Counted from the first letter of the stretch, positions 54,288 to 63,462 are shown. The stretch is DNA of 64,000 bases from Cyclobacteriaceae bacterium (GCA_016787755.1 JAEUUA010000023.1:360613-424612), one strand, 5' to 3'. Made by a program: numbers and translations. Notes: a model not told the origin generated them from the sequence alone.

Positions 54288-55553
54288 TCAGTTTCCGGAA
54301 GTAGCTAATTGAGAATATTGAGTCATGAGTAATTGAATCTGATGAACAAGTAGATTTTGTTTTGCCTGATCCTCAGCATTTAATTCGCGTAAATAATCAT
54401 TGGCGGTAATCACACCGTTGTCGAGTTGCGCCTTAGCAGTGTTTTTTATTTTGGTTCGCAAGTCAATCAATTTTTCATCGATTTGAAGCAAATCGTTAAG
54501 CTTGGTTATTTCATTGTTTTGCTGGCGCAGCGATAGATTGGTGTTAAACACAAATGTTTCGCGCTGCTGATTAAGCGATTGGAGATTTAAATCTAAAAGC
54601 TGCCGATCTCGTCCCGAATTATAATATCCACCCAAGTTCCAACTCAATCGAATACCACCAAGGTAGTACGTATTAAATTCGTTTAACAACATATTCAATC
54701 CTGGCCTGCCGTAACCTCCTTGTGCAAAAAGACTAATTCGAGGAGTTACTCGCGTGTTCGAAAGCTGTTGCTGAGCAAAGAGTAACTGACCTTGAAAATT
54801 ATATAAAGAAATTTCGGGTCGTGCAATGGTTAACTCGGCAGGTTTTATAGGAGCATCCGGCTTTTGCAAGATTGTGCTTTCGGAAAGTTCCTCATGGATA
54901 AACATGCCCAACATATCAAGATACGATTTACGAGCAGCGTTTAATTCAACCTTGCGCTGTTGAATCTTTAATATTTCGGCTTGAAGAATATCCGCATTGG
55001 TGCGAAAGGCAATACCATTGCGAACCGCAGATTCCATTCGCAAAAAGCTTGCTTCCAAATCTTTTCTCACCAATTCATTTTGAACTTGCTGTTCGTTGAT
55101 AAGAAGAGCGCCAAAGTAGATTTGATTAATACGATCCTTAATTTTGTAGAGCTCCACTTCAATTTTCTGATCTTCTACTTGTGCGGATGTTTCCTGAATG
55201 GCACTGTTTTTTTTGGTTATTCCGCCATCATAAATTGCTTGATTTAACTCTAGATAAATTTTGTACTGATCTTTAGAAAGCGGCTCTACAAAAGAAGCTC
55301 CTCCAGGAATTCGGGTAACATCGGATTGATAGGTGGCCTGTCCGTTAACACTTAATTGCGGGAGATACCCCGTTTGGACATTAGCCACCGAATATTCCAA
55401 GCTCTTTGAAACCAATTCCTTTTGTTTGATCAACGGATAGTTAGCTCTGGCTTTTTCATAGCATTCCGCAAGGGTTATGCTTTGCGCCATGGAAAAAGGT
55501 GAGGCCATCAGGACGAGAATAAAAACTTTGAAGGTTGCGTGCATGATTCGCAT
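54288..55553 (-). CDS. TolC-family outer-membrane channel
   Basis: A 421-aa TolC-type protein with a signal peptide ending SMAQ. The twofold helical repeat is visible: two long helices each with LxE/QTE-type patterns (~25-200 and ~220-420), and segments TKKNSAIQET and GRDRQLLDLNLQSLN at the barrel/helix joints. It completes the tripartite exporter. Two bases separate it from the TetR gene upstream. Confidence 0.92.
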   Translation of the reverse strand: MRIMHATFKVFILVLMASPFSMAQSITLAECYEKARANYPLIKQKELVSKSLEYSVANVQTGYLPQLSVNGQATYQSDVTRIPGGASFVEPLSKDQYKIYLELNQAIYDGGITKKNSAIQETSAQVEDQKIEVELYKIKDRINQIYFGALLINEQQVQNELVRKDLEASFLRMESAVRNGIAFRTNADILQAEILKIQQRKVELNAARKSYLDMLGMFIHEELSESTILQKPDAPIKPAELTIARPEISLYNFQGQLLFAQQQLSNTRVTPRISLFAQGGYGRPGLNMLLNEFNTYYLGGIRLSWNLGGYYNSGRDRQLLDLNLQSLNQQRETFVFNTNLSLRQQNNEITKLNDLLQIDEKLIDLRTKIKNTAKAQLDNGVITANDYLRELNAEDQAKQNLLVHQIQLLMTQYSQLATSGN

Positions 55554-55555
55554 TG

Positions 55556-56176
55556 TTATTTTTTTATTGCATTGATAATAAACTCACTCACCTCTTCTTT
55601 ACGTTGCTCCATCATTTGGCTAAACGTTCGCTCATCCACATTCATCATGGTTAGGATAATGGGTTTGGCTACCAGGGGGTAGATACATAAGGACATGATG
55701 TTCATGAGTAGTTGCCGTCCTTCAATCGGTTTAATGGTTTTATCGTTTACTTCACGGGCAACCAGATCTTCGAATGACTGCTTGAGAACACGTGGATTCA
55801 TACCCAACTTGGTTCCGTACTCGATTAGTAGTTGGGGATTATGAGCGACTTCGGTGATAATAAAGCGAGCAAGATCCGGATGTTTTGTTAACATGGTTAT
55901 CTCATGATCTACCATGCGCCTGATCTTATCGAATAATGAAATGTTGTCAGCTTCGAAAATCAAAAACAATCCTTTAAAGAATTCTTTGAATCGAGTTTCG
56001 AAAATAAGGTTGAAGATCGTCTGCTTATCGCGAAAGTAGTAATGGAGCAGCGTTCGGTTGATACCCGCCTCTTTAGCAATGTCTTCCGTGCGTGTTGCGG
56101 CAAAGCCACGCCTGGTAAAAACCTTCATGGCAGCCTCTAAAATGCGCTCTTCTGTCGTTATTTCAGCCAAAATCAA
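55556..56176 (-). CDS. TetR-family transcriptional regulator
   Basis: A 206-aa TetR regulator with a TTG start (a second TTG two codons later is also possible). The N-terminal helix-turn-helix is at residues ~8-55 (ILEAAMKVFTRRGFAATRTEDIAKEAGINRT, split), and the C-terminal ligand domain is helical. It resembles CecR (YbiH), which controls ybhGFSR in E. coli. It is first in the export operon and probably represses it by binding the inverted repeats just upstream. Confidence 0.88.
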   Translation of the reverse strand: MILAEITTEERILEAAMKVFTRRGFAATRTEDIAKEAGINRTLLHYYFRDKQTIFNLIFETRFKEFFKGLFLIFEADNISLFDKIRRMVDHEITMLTKHPDLARFIITEVAHNPQLLIEYGTKLGMNPRVLKQSFEDLVAREVNDKTIKPIEGRQLLMNIMSLCIYPLVAKPIILTMMNVDERTFSQMMEQRKEEVSEFIINAIKK

Positions 56177-56188
56177 TATTTGACACAG

Positions 56189-56214
56189 TTGTTAAACAAA
56201 TGTGTAAACATTTG
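56189..56214. promoter_or_regulatory. Candidate TetR operator: overlapping inverted repeats
   Basis: CAAATGTGTAAACATTTG (56197-56214) has perfect 7-bp arms around GTAA, and TTGTTAAACAA (56189-56199) has 5-bp arms. They lie 13-38 bp upstream of the tetR start, as expected for autoregulation. Confidence 0.5.
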
Positions 56215-56235
56215 AATTGAATTGCAAAACATGAG

Positions 56236-56262
56236 ATAAAAAAACCCGGAATTTCTTCCGGG
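56236..56262 (-). terminator. Terminator of the beta-oxidation operon
   Basis: CCCGGAA/TTCCGGG, a 7-bp stem with a TTTC loop, is followed on the minus strand by seven T. It lies 60 bp past the acyl-CoA dehydrogenase stop, before the export operon. Confidence 0.75.
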
Positions 56263-56291
56263 CTTCTAATAAATTACCTCAACTGTATTTT

Positions 56292-56322
56292 CCCTCTCCT
56301 TTGGAGAGGGTTGGGGTGAGGT
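56292..56322. repeat. REP-like palindromic element
   Basis: CCCTCTCC-TTT-GGAGAGGG followed by TTGGGGTGAGG is a sequence form (CCTCACCCCAACCCTCTCC) that I recall as a dispersed intergenic repeat in many bacterial genomes. It touches the stop codon of the acyl-CoA dehydrogenase gene. Only one copy is in the window. Confidence 0.5.
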
Positions 56323-58109
56323 CAGAATGGATATTCGCCCTTATCAATGGCATGTTTAGCAACTTTTCTGCGCGCTTCTTTCAAGTTGTAAGGATCAATT
56401 TTAGTAAAGCGTTTCAAACCCATTAGCATGAGTCGTTGCTCATCCCCTTCTGCAAAGGAAGTGATTGCGCTTCTTCCTGCCGAGGCTGCTTTTTCTATGG
56501 CACCGTGTAAATAAATGATGGCCATTTCTTTTTCTATTTCACAAGCTTTCTCACCACGCATGCCAATTAATTTTTCAACCCGAAGAATTACTGATTCTGC
56601 TACATAGCCTTCAATCAACATGTCCGCGAGGTTCATTAATATTTCCTGTTCGTCCGACAGCTTAGCCATAAACTTTTGTATGGCTGCACCCGAAACCATT
56701 AAGCCTGCTTTTTTTAAATCGCGCAATGCCTTCTTTTCTTTGGCAAAAATGGCAGTATCATCAGCAGCACTAAAATCAGGAATAGACATCAATTCTTTTT
56801 GAACCGCCATGGCTGGATTCATTAAATCCAAATGACCTTTCATTGCCCGCTTTAACAACATGTCGATGGTAAGCAAGCGATTGATTTCATTGGTGCCTTC
56901 AAAGATTCTATTAATCCGCGCATCGCGATAAGCTCGATCCATTGGGCCTTCAGCGGAGAAGCCCATACCACCATAAATCTGAACACCTTCATCTACGCTA
57001 AAGTCTAATACCTCAGAGCCATGAACTTTTAAAATGGCGCACTCTATTGCAAACTCCTCTAGCGACTTTAATCGTGCTTTCGCAGAATCCATGCCACCCG
57101 CGATAAAGGCGTTATATGCATCGTCAATATTTTGGCTGGCGCGATAGTGTGCAGATTCTGAGGCGAAAATTTTAGTAATGGTTTCTCCAATTTTATGTTG
57201 AATAGCTCCAAAAGAAGCAATGGCAACACCAAATTGTTTGCGTTCGGTTGCATATTTTATGGCTTTCGAAATGGCCATCTTGCTTCCACCCACAGCAGCA
57301 ACGCCAAGCTTAATACGACCGATGTTAAGAATGTTTACAGCAATCTTAAAACCATTTTCACGTTCACTCAATAAATTTTCTACTGGTACTTTACAATCGT
57401 TGAAAAAGATTTGACGGGTGGAAGATCCTTTGATACCCATCTTTTTTTCTTCTTCATTCATAGTGATGCCTCCAAAACTTTTCTCAACTATAAATGCACT
57501 GAGGTTTTTATCATCATCGATTTTAGCAAACACGACATACACATCTGCAAACCCACCGTTTGTGATCCACATTTTCTGACCATTGATCACATAGTGTTTT
57601 CCATCGGCAGTTAATTTGGCTTTCGTTTTTCCAGAGTTTGCATCTGAACCCGAATCAGGTTCTGTTAAACAGTACGCAGCCTTCCATTCACCGGTAGCTA
57701 ATTTTGGAATGTACTTTTTCTTTTGCGCGTCATTTCCATAATATAAGATGGGAAGTGTTCCAATGCCTGTGTGCGCTGAGATTGCAACGGCAAAAGAATG
57801 ACCTGCACCCAATACCTCGGCAACAAGCATCGAAGTATTGAAGTCCATACCAAAACCACCTAACTCCTGCGGAACGGATGTGCCAAGCAAACCTAATTCA
57901 CCCGCTTTGTCCATCAGTTTGGGCATCAAGGTTAAATCCTTCATCGTGTCTATCTGATCCAGAATAGGATGAATCTCTTGCTTCAAAAAATCTTTGCAAG
58001 TCTGAGCAATCATTTTTTGCTCTTCGTTAAAATCTTCGGGAATGAAAATTTCGTGTGCTTCAGTTTCGCGGATCAAAAATTCTCCGCCTTTGATTGCTTT
58101 TTTAGTCAT
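56322..58109 (-). CDS. Acyl-CoA dehydrogenase (long VLCAD-type)
   Basis: I start at the ATG at 58109 (595 aa), which has a GGAAG ribosome-binding site; an upstream ATG at 58124 would overlap the preceding gene more. The dehydrogenase core (~30-410) shows YCLTEPDSGSDA (FAD-binding), WITNGGFAD and the FEGTNEINR block with the catalytic Glu. The ~180-residue C-terminal helical extension (from ~420) is as in VLCAD/ACAD9-type enzymes. It does the first step of fatty-acid beta-oxidation. Last gene of the operon. Confidence 0.93.
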   Translation of the reverse strand: MTKKAIKGGEFLIRETEAHEIFIPEDFNEEQKMIAQTCKDFLKQEIHPILDQIDTMKDLTLMPKLMDKAGELGLLGTSVPQELGGFGMDFNTSMLVAEVLGAGHSFAVAISAHTGIGTLPILYYGNDAQKKKYIPKLATGEWKAAYCLTEPDSGSDANSGKTKAKLTADGKHYVINGQKMWITNGGFADVYVVFAKIDDDKNLSAFIVEKSFGGITMNEEEKKMGIKGSSTRQIFFNDCKVPVENLLSERENGFKIAVNILNIGRIKLGVAAVGGSKMAISKAIKYATERKQFGVAIASFGAIQHKIGETITKIFASESAHYRASQNIDDAYNAFIAGGMDSAKARLKSLEEFAIECAILKVHGSEVLDFSVDEGVQIYGGMGFSAEGPMDRAYRDARINRIFEGTNEINRLLTIDMLLKRAMKGHLDLMNPAMAVQKELMSIPDFSAADDTAIFAKEKKALRDLKKAGLMVSGAAIQKFMAKLSDEQEILMNLADMLIEGYVAESVILRVEKLIGMRGEKACEIEKEMAIIYLHGAIEKAASAGRSAITSFAEGDEQRLMLMGLKRFTKIDPYNLKEARRKVAKHAIDKGEYPF

Positions 58110-58533
58110 TGTAGTTGCTTCCATATTCTTCTAATATTTCGTTAATCGATGTTGGTTGATTGTTGTTCGTTTGCTTTTGATAATAATTAATAAATCCGTT
58201 TAATAATTTTTTACAACGCGTTACCTGTCCAAGAATCGCAGTTAGTTGCTCCTCTGAGGTATATGCTAAGTCATTCGATAAAATCAACTGAGTTTCCACT
58301 TCATAGAGCGAGGCGCGAGCAATGAAAAAAAATTGTATTGAATCTTTGAAATGATTACGACCACATCCTTCGGCTATATTGGAAGGAATAGATACAGCAG
58401 CTCGTCTCACTTGGTTTGTTAAACCATAAAGTTCCTCTTTAGGAAAACTTTTAGACAATTGATAAACACTTTTTACCAACTCTCGATTTGTTTTCCAAAC
58501 ATCTAAATCTTTATAGCTTGTTATTTCTGGCAT
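58102..58533 (-). CDS. Four-helix-bundle protein (23S rRNA IVS-type family)
   Basis: The ATG at 58533 gives 143 aa; an upstream TTG adds three residues. It is a clear member of the four-helix-bundle family first known from 23S rRNA intervening sequences: YKDLDVWKTNRELVKSVYQL, FPKEELYGLTNQVRRAAVSIPSNIAEG, and FFFIARASLYEVETQL. Function unknown; such genes occur scattered as stand-alone units in Bacteroidota. Here it sits between thiolase and acyl-CoA dehydrogenase, 23 bp from the former stop and overlapping the latter start by 8 bp. Confidence 0.88.
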   Translation of the reverse strand: MPEITSYKDLDVWKTNRELVKSVYQLSKSFPKEELYGLTNQVRRAAVSIPSNIAEGCGRNHFKDSIQFFFIARASLYEVETQLILSNDLAYTSEEQLTAILGQVTRCKKLLNGFINYYQKQTNNNQPTSINEILEEYGSNYND

Positions 58534-58556
58534 ATCGAACAACGATTAACCACCAA

Positions 58557-59732
58557 CTAATTCAAAAGTTCATAAATCCCAGCTACACCTTGTCCACCGC
58601 CAACACAAGCTGTTACCATTCCGTACTTTTTGTTTTGTCTTTTCAATTCGTTGAATAACTGAACGGATAAACGTGCACCAGAAGATCCGAGCGGATGACC
58701 CACCGCGATGGCTCCACCATTCACATTTAATTTTGCTCTATCAATACCTAACTCTTTCACTACCGCTAATGATTGTGCTGCGAATGCTTCATTTAATTCG
58801 ATCAAATCAATATCATCAAGCTTTAAACCGGCAATTTTTAAGGCTTTTGGAATTGCGGCTACTGGGCCAATGCCCATAATGCGTGGATCAACCCCTGCCG
58901 TTGCATAACTAACCATGCGCGCAATTGGCTTTAAGTTTAATTGCTTCATCATCCTTTCACTCATGACTGCAACAAAAGCTGCACCATCCGAAGTTTGTGA
59001 CGAGTTTCCTGCGGTTACAGTTCCTTTGGCTGCAAACACAGGTCTTAGTTTTGCAAGTCCTTCTACGGTTGTGTCAGTACGAATGCCTTCATCAGTAGCT
59101 ACAACAAACTCTCGTGTTTTCTTTTTCATGTCCTCATCTACATACACTTCTTTTACAGTAATGGGGACTACTTCGTCTTTAAACTTACCAGCCTTCCAGG
59201 CTGCGGCCGCTTTCATATGCGATTCATAAGAAAATTGATCTTGCTCTTCGCGTGTCACTTTGAATTGCTTACTAACTTCTTCGGCCGTTAGCCCCATGCT
59301 TGTGTAATACGTTGGATGATTTTTTGCGATCTCGTAATTCAGCGCAGTCTTAATTCCCATTGTAGGTACAAGAGACATTGATTCCGTACCTCCAGCAATA
59401 ATGATATCAGCTTGACCTGCTTGAATACGATGACTGGCAATAGCTATTGTTTCCACACCAGATCCGCAGTAGCGATTGACAACCATGCCCGGAGCATCAA
59501 GACCTAATGCAAGCAATGAAATCATGCGACCCATTTGCATGCCTTGCTCTGCTTCTGGCACTGCGTTCCCTACAATAAGGTCATCCACCATCTTATTTTC
59601 TAGTCCGGGAATAGACTTTACCAAATGTTTAATCACATCTGATGCAAGATCATCGGGTCGCGTAAAACGAAACCCACCTTTTTTTGCTTTCCCAACTCCT
59701 GTTCTAAAACCTGCTACAATGTATGCGTCCAT
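58557..59732 (-). CDS. Acetyl-CoA C-acyltransferase (thiolase)
   Basis: A 391-aa thiolase that cleaves 3-ketoacyl-CoA in beta-oxidation. The acyl-accepting Cys89 lies in NRYCGSG (a CGSG variant of the common CSSG), His346 in AVGHPLGSSGAR and the proton-relay Cys376 in ACVGGGQG. The length is standard. It follows the dehydrogenase/hydratase gene by 67 bp, the expected FadA-type partner. Confidence 0.94.
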   Translation of the reverse strand: MDAYIVAGFRTGVGKAKKGGFRFTRPDDLASDVIKHLVKSIPGLENKMVDDLIVGNAVPEAEQGMQMGRMISLLALGLDAPGMVVNRYCGSGVETIAIASHRIQAGQADIIIAGGTESMSLVPTMGIKTALNYEIAKNHPTYYTSMGLTAEEVSKQFKVTREEQDQFSYESHMKAAAAWKAGKFKDEVVPITVKEVYVDEDMKKKTREFVVATDEGIRTDTTVEGLAKLRPVFAAKGTVTAGNSSQTSDGAAFVAVMSERMMKQLNLKPIARMVSYATAGVDPRIMGIGPVAAIPKALKIAGLKLDDIDLIELNEAFAAQSLAVVKELGIDRAKLNVNGGAIAVGHPLGSSGARLSVQLFNELKRQNKKYGMVTACVGGGQGVAGIYELLN

Positions 59733-59799
59733 GTCGTTGTTAGTTATTTGTTGTTAGTTTTTCATTGCGATTATTCGATTTACGAACAACCACCAACGA

Positions 59800-62199
59800 T
59801 TAATTTCTCAAAGGTTTTCCTCCGGTTAATATTGCTTGAATTCTTTCTAATGTTTTCTTCTCACCTGTAAGTGATAAGAACGCTTCTCGCTCAAGATTTA
59901 ATAAGTATTGTTCGCTTACTTCTTGTGGTGAGGTTAAATCTCCTCCACACATAATGTTGGCAATCCACTTCGCAACTTTTGCATCGTGTTCGCTAATGTA
60001 GCGACCCATTAACATGCCCTGTAATCCCGCAAGGAATAATGCCTGACCGGTGCGACCCTGAACTTTAATATTTGTTGCCTGCTGTGGTATAGTGTAACCC
60101 GCTTCGACTAAATCAAGGACGGCTTGTTTTGCGTCAGCAATCTGGCGATCCTTATTCATAGACACCCGATCTACCTTTTTGAGGATACCAATTTCACGCG
60201 CTTCTTCGGCAGAGGTTGCCACTTTAGCTGTCGCGATAGTCATGAATGCATTTTGTAACGCATTCAATTCCACATCTCCATCTTGCAAAGAATCACTTAC
60301 TCGTTTTGTAAATTCTTTTGTACCACCACCGCCAGGGATCAGTCCAACCCCAACTTCTACAAGACCGATATAGGTTTCTGCGGCTGCTTGCGCAATGTCT
60401 GCATGCATGGTCATTTCACATCCACCGCCAAGCGTTCTGCCTTGTGGGGCAACGGCTACCGGAACAGATGAATAACGAATGCGCATGACCGAATTTTGAA
60501 AAGCCTTGATCATGAAATCGATCTCGTCATAATCCTGTTCGATCGCATACATGAATACCAATCCTAAATTCGCGCCAAGCGAAAAATCAGCTCCTTGGTG
60601 ACCCACCACCAACCCCTTATATTCTTTCTCAGCTAAGTCAATAGATTTATTTAAGCCTTCAATCACGCTGCTGCCCAGTGTGTAACTTTTGGAGTTCCAG
60701 GAAAAGTTGATTACACCATCACCGATGTCGGTGATTTTTGAATCAGCGTTTTTCCAAACAACATTTTCACTTTTGCTTTCCAGGATAATAAAGCTTTCAC
60801 GGCCCGGAATAGACTTATACGTTTTAGATGGGATGTCGTAATATTTTTTCTGGCCACCTTCTACTTTATAGAATACCTTATTTCCACTGGCCAACATATC
60901 ATATACCCATTGGTTCGGTTTGTAGCCGGCAGCTTCCATTAGTGGAATGCTTTTTTCTACGCCTACGGCATCCCAGGTTTCAAAAGGGCCAAGCTCCCAC
61001 CCAAAACCTCCACTCACCGCATCATCAATCCGGAAAAGCTCGTCACTTATTTCAGGAATCCGATTGCTTACATACTTGAACAAGTCATAAAATGCATCGC
61101 GATAGAAATCTCCGGCTTTGTCCTTACCAGCCAACAAAACTTTAAACCGATCTTTTAGATTATCGATCGTCTTGGTTGTTTCCAGGGTTGCAAACTTTGC
61201 TTTTGCTTTCGGTTTGTACTCTAAGGTTTTAAGATCGAGCGTAAGAATTTCTGTTTCGCCTTTCGCGTTTTTGGTTTTCTTATAAAATCCCTGCCCGGTT
61301 TTATCACCCAACCATTTATTTTGTTCGAGCTTAGTTACTACTTCCGGTAACTTAAACATTTCGCGCCCTTCATCATTTACCAATCCTGCATACAGGTTGT
61401 TTGATACTTTCACGAGCGTATCAAGTCCAACAACATCCGATGTTCGGAAAGTGGCTGACTTGGGCCTTCCTATTACTGGACCAGTCAGTTTATCAATCTC
61501 ATCCACATTCAAATCAAACTTTTGCATGGAGTCAATGACTTTTAGCAAGCCAAAGATGCCAACCCGGTTTCCAATGAAAGCAGGCGTATCCTTACAAAGC
61601 ACGGTTGTCTTTCCTAAGAAAAGATCGCCATAGTGCATTAAGAACTTAGTAACCGCAGGATCAGTCTTTGCGGTTGGGATGATCTCCAGTAATTTGAGGT
61701 ACCGCGGAGGATTGAAAAAATGTGTGCCGGCAAAATGCTTTTGAAAATCTTCGCTTCGGCCATCGGCCATCATGTGGATGGGAATGCCCGAAGTATTTGA
61801 AGTAATAAGGGTACCCGGTGTTCTATATTTTTCGACTTCTTCATATACTTTCTTTTTTATATCAAGATTCTCAACCACCACCTCAATTGTCCAGTCGCAG
61901 GTTTTGATCTTGTGCATATCATCTGTAAAGTTTCCCAGAGTAACACGCGAAGCAAATTTCTTACTGAAGAGAGAAGCTGGATTAGCTTTTAGTGTGGCAT
62001 CGAACGCACTGTTTACAATTCTGTTTTTAACGGCCGGATGATCAAGACTGAGTCCTTTTTTCTTTTCGTCATCAGTAAGTTCTCTTGGAGCAATGTCAAG
62101 CAGCAGCACCTCTACACCAATGTTGGCGAAGTGACATGCAATGCGAGAACCCATAATTCCTGACCCTAATACGGCAACTTTGCGGATTGATCTATTCAT
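59800..62199 (-). CDS. 3-hydroxyacyl-CoA dehydrogenase/enoyl-CoA hydratase fusion (FadN-like)
   Basis: I start at the ATG at 62199 (799 aa); the frame extends upstream to 62241 across the MarR stop. The order is NAD-binding hydroxyacyl-CoA dehydrogenase first (VLGSGIMGSRIA, residues ~8-19; THFFNPPRYLKLLEI; CKDTPAFIGNRVG) and enoyl-CoA hydratase second (~480-700) with both catalytic Glu motifs, GGGCEMTMHAD and LVEVGVGLIPGGGG. This order and length match B. subtilis FadN rather than E. coli FadB. It catalyses the two middle steps of beta-oxidation. Confidence 0.93.
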   Translation of the reverse strand: MNRSIRKVAVLGSGIMGSRIACHFANIGVEVLLLDIAPRELTDDEKKKGLSLDHPAVKNRIVNSAFDATLKANPASLFSKKFASRVTLGNFTDDMHKIKTCDWTIEVVVENLDIKKKVYEEVEKYRTPGTLITSNTSGIPIHMMADGRSEDFQKHFAGTHFFNPPRYLKLLEIIPTAKTDPAVTKFLMHYGDLFLGKTTVLCKDTPAFIGNRVGIFGLLKVIDSMQKFDLNVDEIDKLTGPVIGRPKSATFRTSDVVGLDTLVKVSNNLYAGLVNDEGREMFKLPEVVTKLEQNKWLGDKTGQGFYKKTKNAKGETEILTLDLKTLEYKPKAKAKFATLETTKTIDNLKDRFKVLLAGKDKAGDFYRDAFYDLFKYVSNRIPEISDELFRIDDAVSGGFGWELGPFETWDAVGVEKSIPLMEAAGYKPNQWVYDMLASGNKVFYKVEGGQKKYYDIPSKTYKSIPGRESFIILESKSENVVWKNADSKITDIGDGVINFSWNSKSYTLGSSVIEGLNKSIDLAEKEYKGLVVGHQGADFSLGANLGLVFMYAIEQDYDEIDFMIKAFQNSVMRIRYSSVPVAVAPQGRTLGGGCEMTMHADIAQAAAETYIGLVEVGVGLIPGGGGTKEFTKRVSDSLQDGDVELNALQNAFMTIATAKVATSAEEAREIGILKKVDRVSMNKDRQIADAKQAVLDLVEAGYTIPQQATNIKVQGRTGQALFLAGLQGMLMGRYISEHDAKVAKWIANIMCGGDLTSPQEVSEQYLLNLEREAFLSLTGEKKTLERIQAILTGGKPLRN

Positions 62200-62203
62200 G
62201 GTA

Positions 62204-62653
62204 TTAACTGTTCGCGGTTTCGTAAATATTATTTTTCTCAATCATTTTATTTATCTCCTGGAGCACTTCAAAAAAAACATCTAATTTTTTATTCGGAATT
62301 TCTTCACGCACCACTTCATTAAAGCGAAGCACGGTTTCGCGCGACTTCTCTTTGTGTAGTTTACCGGCTTTGGTCAGAAAAATTAGAACGGATCGTTTAT
62401 CCACCTTATCAGCCTGACGATAAATTAAGCCCTTTTCCTCCATAGAATTAAGCAGGCGTGTAACACTTCTGGCTTCCAATCCCATTAAAGGTCCAATCTT
62501 GGTAGCGGGGGTTCCCTCTTCGGAATGAATGTTTAACAAAGCAAACCCGATTGACATGGTGCCATTGTATTTTGTTGCCTGCTGATTATACATACGAGCG
62601 ATACCATGCCAGACGGTTTTGATATGATAATCTATGGTTTCCTCCTTCTTCAT
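62204..62653 (-). CDS. MarR-family transcriptional regulator
   Basis: The ATG at 62653 gives 149 aa; the open frame to 62698 adds 15 residues without a helix-turn-helix role. The winged helix is at ~45-105 (GTPATKIGPLMGLEARSVTRLLNSMEEKGLIYRQ, with the wing DKRSVLIFLTKAG). It is first in the beta-oxidation operon, four bases before the fusion gene, and is likely its regulator, responding to acyl-CoA or fatty acid. The palindrome TGCATGCA at 62690-62697 lies 37 bp upstream. Confidence 0.9.
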   Translation of the reverse strand: MKKEETIDYHIKTVWHGIARMYNQQATKYNGTMSIGFALLNIHSEEGTPATKIGPLMGLEARSVTRLLNSMEEKGLIYRQADKVDKRSVLIFLTKAGKLHKEKSRETVLRFNEVVREEIPNKKLDVFFEVLQEINKMIEKNNIYETANS

Positions 62654-62698
62654 TCTCACAAACGATGTCGAAGATATAAAAATATATTCTGCATGCAT

Positions 62699-62861
62699 AC
62701 TACTTTTGAAATTTTATTTACAGCATTTCCTGCATATTGGCAGTAATGTGAAAATGTAGCGTGAAGCATTTTGATAAAGGATGATTTGGGTTAAGCAGAA
62801 TAAAAAAAGCAAGGAGACTACTCCCTGCTTTCAAAATTTACAAACAATTAAAAGAGCTTCT
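62699..62861. other. 163-bp gap between marR and cytochrome c
   Basis: It holds the promoter region of the beta-oxidation operon (no clear TAnnTTTG box seen) and the terminator of the cytochrome c gene at 62802-62831. No further gene is visible. Confidence 0.4.
62802..62831 (-). terminator. Terminator of the cytochrome c gene
   Basis: AAAGCAAGGAG/CTCCCTGCTTT forms an 11-bp stem with one G-U pair and a 4-nt loop, followed on the minus strand by seven T. Confidence 0.75.
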
Positions 62862-63269
62862 TTACTTCCCCTTTAAAGATCTCATAAAGTTCACAAGATT
62901 CCAAAGATCCTCTTCATCAGGAATTTTCTTACTAAACGATGGCATATCGTCTCGTCCTTCAAGCGTTTTATAAAATAAGGAACCATCGCTTTGTTTCTGC
63001 ATTTCGGGGGTTGTCAGATCATCCACTTGGGTATCTAACTGTGCCGCTTTAGTTCCATCACCTAATCCTGTTTTGCCATGGCATGAAGCACAGTGCTTAG
63101 TCCATAAGGCTTTACCTGTTTTGATAGACTCAGCATCTGACTTTACCGGATTAGCCATTTTATCAAACTTGGCAGGTACGGGCCATGGCTTATTTTGAAG
63201 CGTATTAAAGGAAAAAAGCATCAAGCTGAAAAGCGAAATGAGTACGTAAAAAGGGAGATTTTTTTTCAT
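62862..63269 (-). CDS. Mono-haem cytochrome c, exported
   Basis: A 135-aa class I cytochrome c with an N-terminal hydrophobic signal or anchor (~5-22). Haem attachment site is Cys60-Ala-Ser-Cys63-His64, and the axial Met is Met109 in DDMPSF. It probably carries electrons in the periplasm. It shares the strand with the partial gene at the window end, 193 bp away, which may belong to the same respiratory unit. Confidence 0.92.
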   Translation of the reverse strand: MKKNLPFYVLISLFSLMLFSFNTLQNKPWPVPAKFDKMANPVKSDAESIKTGKALWTKHCASCHGKTGLGDGTKAAQLDTQVDDLTTPEMQKQSDGSLFYKTLEGRDDMPSFSKKIPDEEDLWNLVNFMRSLKGK

Positions 63270-63462
63270 GTGAAAAGAGTTTTAAGGTTCAACATCCTAT
63301 GGAAGCGAGCATTTTTCCTAGTCGCAAGAAAAGCGGCAGATGCCCGGTCTCATCATTATTAATTTTAAGGTTTCAATGTTTTTTAAGTTAAGACTTTTTT
63401 TATAATCTCTCCTCATTCCTTACATCCCGATCGTTCTCGGAAAAGAAGAATGATGGAACTGA

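Noticed and set aside
58102..58533. Four-helix-bundle gene considered as evidence for a 23S rRNA intervening sequence
   Set aside because: No rRNA sequence is present on either side; the gene is stand-alone between fatty-acid oxidation genes.
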